NCBI GenBank assembly: GCA_021442845.1
Contig: JABUSD010000245.1
Location: 1-8,645 of the forward strand
DNA from: Holdemanella sp.
GTDB taxonomy: Bacteria; Bacillota_I; Bacilli_A; Erysipelotrichales; Erysipelotrichaceae
Direction: 5' to 3'
DNA length: 8,645 nucleotides
In this document: piece after piece, positions 6,719 through 8,645 of the stretch
Layout of the letters: each line of letters opens with the position of its first letter
Position numbering within the stretch: position 1 is the first letter of the stretch
Made by a program: the position numbers and the translations under genes
Notes under the pieces: model-generated
Database searches by the model: none
Seen by the model: the letters and a program-made list of their open reading frames with translations, nothing else
Told to the model about the DNA's origin: nothing

Positions 6719-7639
6719 TTATTCAGCTTCTTCAACAGCTGCAGCTTCTTCTACTTTTTCAGCAGGTTTTTCTTCAGCCTTGAATCCTGGCTTTCCATTG
6801 AAACGGCGAGTCTTGCGGTCGAAGTTACGTTTTCTACGTTCTTCATTGCGCTGACGACGACGTCTTTCATTTTCAGCAATCTGCGCTTCTACATTCTTGA
6901 TAACGTCTTCCATTGTAACGTCATCTTCTGTTTCGTCTAAGTAAGCTAATTCTAACAATCCACCTTTAGCATCTACGATAGCATCGGCTAAGATTGTAGT
7001 GACTAAACGAACTGAACGGTTTGCATCATCATTTGAAGCGATTGGGAAATCAGCATCGTTTGGATCGCAGTTAGTATCTAACATAGCGAATACAGGAATT
7101 CCTAATTTCTTAGCTTCAGCAACAGCATTGTGTTCTTCCTTAGGGTCAACGATAACGATTGCGTCTGGCAATTTCTTCATTTCCTTGATTCCACCTAATG
7201 AAGCTTCTAATTTAGCTTTTTCCTTACGTAAATAAGCCTGTTCTTTCTTTGTGTAAACTTCGATTTTTCCACTTGCTTCCATTTCTTCAATTTCAATTAA
7301 ACGTTTTACACGTTTCTGAATTGTACGGAAGTTTGTTAACAATCCACCTAACCAGCGCTTGTTAACGTAGAATGATCCTGAACGTACTGCCTGTTCTTCG
7401 ATAACGTCTGCAGCCTGTTTCTTAGTTCCTACGAATAATACTTTACCACCTTTTTCAGAGATTGCTTTTAATTCCATATAAGCATCTTCAATCTGTGTTA
7501 AAGTCTGGTTTAAGTCTACGATGTAAACTCCGTTACGGCTGGTATAGATGTATGGTTTCATCTTTGGGTTCCAGCGGCGAGTCTGGTGACCGAAATGTAC
7601 ACCATTCTCTAATAATTTTCTCATTGATACAATTGACAT
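6719..7639 (-). CDS. rpsB: 30S ribosomal protein S2 with a long charged C-terminal tail
   Basis: S2 binds late to the small ribosomal subunit and contacts S1 or mRNA near the platform in many bacteria. Residues 1-227 are a normal S2: '[26 protein letters not shown]' at the N-terminus, '[18 protein letters not shown]', '[18 protein letters not shown]', '[26 protein letters not shown]', and '[23 protein letters not shown]'. The total of 306 residues is about 50-60 longer than the B. subtilis protein. The extra tail has a very basic stretch (about 258-287, rich in Arg/Asn) and an acidic Glu/Ala end (288-306), probably disordered. AGGTAGG precedes ATG 7637-7639; the site is less ideal than that of tsf. 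A promoter and a leader of about 110 nt lie upstream. Confidence 0.97.
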   Translation of the reverse strand: MSIVSMRKLLENGVHFGHQTRRWNPKMKPYIYTSRNGVYIVDLNQTLTQIEDAYMELKAISEKGGKVLFVGTKKQAADVIEEQAVRSGSFYVNKRWLGGLLTNFRTIQKRVKRLIEIEEMEASGKIEVYTKKEQAYLRKEKAKLEASLGGIKEMKKLPDAIVIVDPKEEHNAVAEAKKLGIPVFAMLDTNCDPNDADFPIASNDDANRSVRLVTTILADAIVDAKGGLLELAYLDETEDDVTMEDVIKNVEAQIAENERRRRQRNEERRKRNFDRKTRRFNGKPGFKAEEKPAEKVEEAAAVEEAE

Positions 7640-7749
7640 AATAGTCCTACCTTTCCGTTTCTTCCTCCATCATTTCTAACAATCGCAACATTTCTAAAAT
7701 GCACGGGCAATTGAATTCATGATGTGCGTATTTTTGCGCGTATCCACGC
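7640..7749 (-). promoter_or_regulatory. rpsB 5' leader, candidate autoregulatory RNA
   Basis: The predicted transcript starts near 7749, giving a leader of about 110 nt, long for a gene with a ribosome site next to its start. On the minus strand, 7684-7705 can fold as CGUGCAUUU / AAAUGUUGCG, about nine pairs with one bulge and two G-U pairs, and a UAG loop. CAUCAU (7719-7724) is complementary to AUGAUG (7668-7673), which abuts GGAGG. TTAGAAATG occurs twice with an 18-base period (7671-7679 and 7689-7697). S2-mediated autoregulation of rpsB-tsf is known in E. coli. Applying it here is inference, and I cannot match this leader to a known family. Confidence 0.4.
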
Positions 7750-7755
7750 CGAATT

Positions 7756-7784
7756 ATTATAACGCCTACAAGTCATTTATTCAA
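7756..7784 (-). promoter_or_regulatory. Promoter for rpsB-tsf
   Basis: TTGAAT (7779-7784), a 17-base spacer and TATAAT (7756-7761) form a strong promoter. The -35 box overlaps the hflX stop codon (7777-7779) and its last codons. No terminator is visible between hflX and rpsB, so some hflX transcripts may also enter rpsB. Confidence 0.88.
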
Positions 7785-8645
7785 TAGATAATTCATGAAT
7801 TGCATATTCTTTTACAAGATGGAAATCCTTTTCATCCATTTCAACTTCTAAATAAATGCCATCCTCCCTGTTTTCCTGAAAAAGGACATGATATAAGCTA
7901 TTCATCTTATTGATTAAACTTCCTTTTGAATACGGAATCAATAGCTTAACCGATATATCCTTAAACAGTCTTCGATCAATTTCATGTAATAGAAACTGGG
8001 TGGATGCATCTTCCTTTGCACTGATATATACCTTATCTTCATAGGCAAGTGGATATTGTTTATTGCTTAGATCACGCTTGTTGTATACATATAAAACAGG
8101 GATATTGGATGCCTGCAAAGTTTCGATAGTCTGATTGGTTGTCTCAAGCTGGATATCCTTTCTTTTCGAATGATCATCCAGTACATGAATCAATAAATCG
8201 GCTTCCTTTACCTCTTCCAAGGTTGAATGGAAGGCTTCTACTAGATCATGTGGCAGATTGGATACAAAACCGACTGTATCGGATAACAGAAAGCGATGAT
8301 TGTTTGATAAAACAACCTCTCTTGTGTTGGTTGTCAGTGTTGCGAACAGCATATTCTTTTCGAATACGAGTTTTTCTTCCTTCTTTGAATATTTCATGAC
8401 CTGATTTAGAATAGAGGATTTTCCCGTATTGGTATAGCCAACAAGCGCTACTTTTTTAATACCGCTCTGATTCCTTCTATTTCTCTGGATGCTTCGCTGT
8501 TTTTCTAATTCCTTTAATTCCTTTTCTCTTTGGGATATCTGTTTTGTGATATTTCTTGTATCAATTTCAATCTGTTTTTCACCTGATCCTTTATTATGTC
8601 CACCACCACGCTGTCTATCCAGCTGCAGATAGCTTCCTTTTAATC
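7777..8645 (-). CDS. hflX: GTPase HflX, C-terminal part (runs off the window's right edge)
   Basis: HflX is a ribosome-binding GTPase of the Obg-HflX group. It splits stalled or stress-damaged 70S ribosomes in well-studied bacteria. The last 288 residues are visible; the frame is open to the window end, so an internal ATG at 8395-8397 is not the start. Reading from the edge there is the glycine-rich segment GGGHNKGSGEKQIEIDTR, then a charged helix. The P-loop G1 GYTNTGKSS is at minus-strand 8413-8439. Next come the switch I-like 'FATLTTNTREV', G3 DTVGFVSNLPHDLVEAF, 'LEEVKEADLLIHVLD', G4 NKRD, G5 'ISAKED', and a C-terminal domain ending ELSIE. The glycine-rich motif departs from the usual GxRGPGExxLExDRR form, which suggests a diverged member or second paralog. 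Confidence 0.92.
   Translation of the reverse strand, partial: LKGSYLQLDRQRGGGHNKGSGEKQIEIDTRNITKQISQREKELKELEKQRSIQRNRRNQSGIKKVALVGYTNTGKSSILNQVMKYSKKEEKLVFEKNMLFATLTTNTREVVLSNNHRFLLSDTVGFVSNLPHDLVEAFHSTLEEVKEADLLIHVLDDHSKRKDIQLETTNQTIETLQASNIPVLYVYNKRDLSNKQYPLAYEDKVYISAKEDASTQFLLHEIDRRLFKDISVKLLIPYSKGSLINKMNSLYHVLFQENREDGIYLEVEMDEKDFHLVKEYAIHELSIE

Noticed and set aside
5993..7235. Plus-strand open frames opposite tsf and rpsB
   Set aside because: They are antisense shadows of highly conserved translation genes, made open by codon bias. None has a promoter and ribosome site pair.
7656..7721. Two 8-codon mini-ORFs in the rpsB leader (MNSIARAF and MMEEETER), the second ending just before the rpsB ribosome site
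   Set aside because: Neither start has a Shine-Dalgarno sequence, and frames this short arise easily by chance. They could only be upheld by ribosome profiling or conservation.
8139..8399. Plus-strand open frame opposite hflX
   Set aside because: It is antisense to the HflX G domain and has no family resemblance.
1..8645. Possible novel accessory system, CRISPR, prophage or mobile element
   Set aside because: Every gene belongs to a core family in near-standard order. There are no arrays of repeats, transposases, integrases, attachment-site duplications or composition breaks that I can see.

Overview
The window is a compact housekeeping segment from a low-to-moderate-GC Bacillota (Firmicutes) genome. 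All eleven genes I can support lie on the minus strand, so they are transcribed from high to low coordinates. Strong AGGAGG-type ribosome sites, consensus sigma-A-like promoters and oligo-U terminators fit Bacillota. An Erysipelotrichales-like source is my guess from protein flavour only and is not proven by the window.

In transcription order the genes are: hflX (3' part only, 8645-7777), rpsB, tsf, pyrH, frr, uppS, cdsA, rseP, a DUF177/YceD gene, rpmF, and rny (5' part only, 938-1). The rpsB-tsf-pyrH-frr-uppS-cdsA-rseP run is the classical Bacillota cluster joining translation factors and UMP kinase to undecaprenyl-phosphate, CDP-diacylglycerol and site-2 protease genes. The dxr gene that sits between cdsA and rseP (rasP) in Bacillus subtilis is absent. 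After rseP comes the widely conserved YceD-rpmF pair rather than proS-polC.

Regulatory layout: a consensus promoter overlaps the end of hflX and drives rpsB-tsf through a leader of about 110 nt with folding potential. A strong terminator ends rpsB-tsf, and a weaker promoter (good -10 only) precedes pyrH-frr. A second clean hairpin terminator lies between frr and uppS with no convincing promoter after it, so uppS-cdsA-rseP probably depend on read-through. A near-perfect promoter starts YceD-rpmF, which ends in a terminator overlapping the rpmF stop codon. rny has its own promoter.

Three starts were moved from the longest reading frame on ribosome-site evidence: tsf to 6699, frr to 5006 and the YceD gene to 1747. 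rpmF (56 aa), partial rny and the 5' end of partial hflX were read directly from the sequence. No gene-free stretch exceeds 140 bases. I see no mobile element, CRISPR array, tRNA or rRNA, and no evidence of a new multi-gene system. What merits a second look is small: an extended ribosomal protein S2, a shortened zinc knuckle in L32, a cysteine-less YceD, a variant HflX glycine-rich motif, and the rpsB leader.
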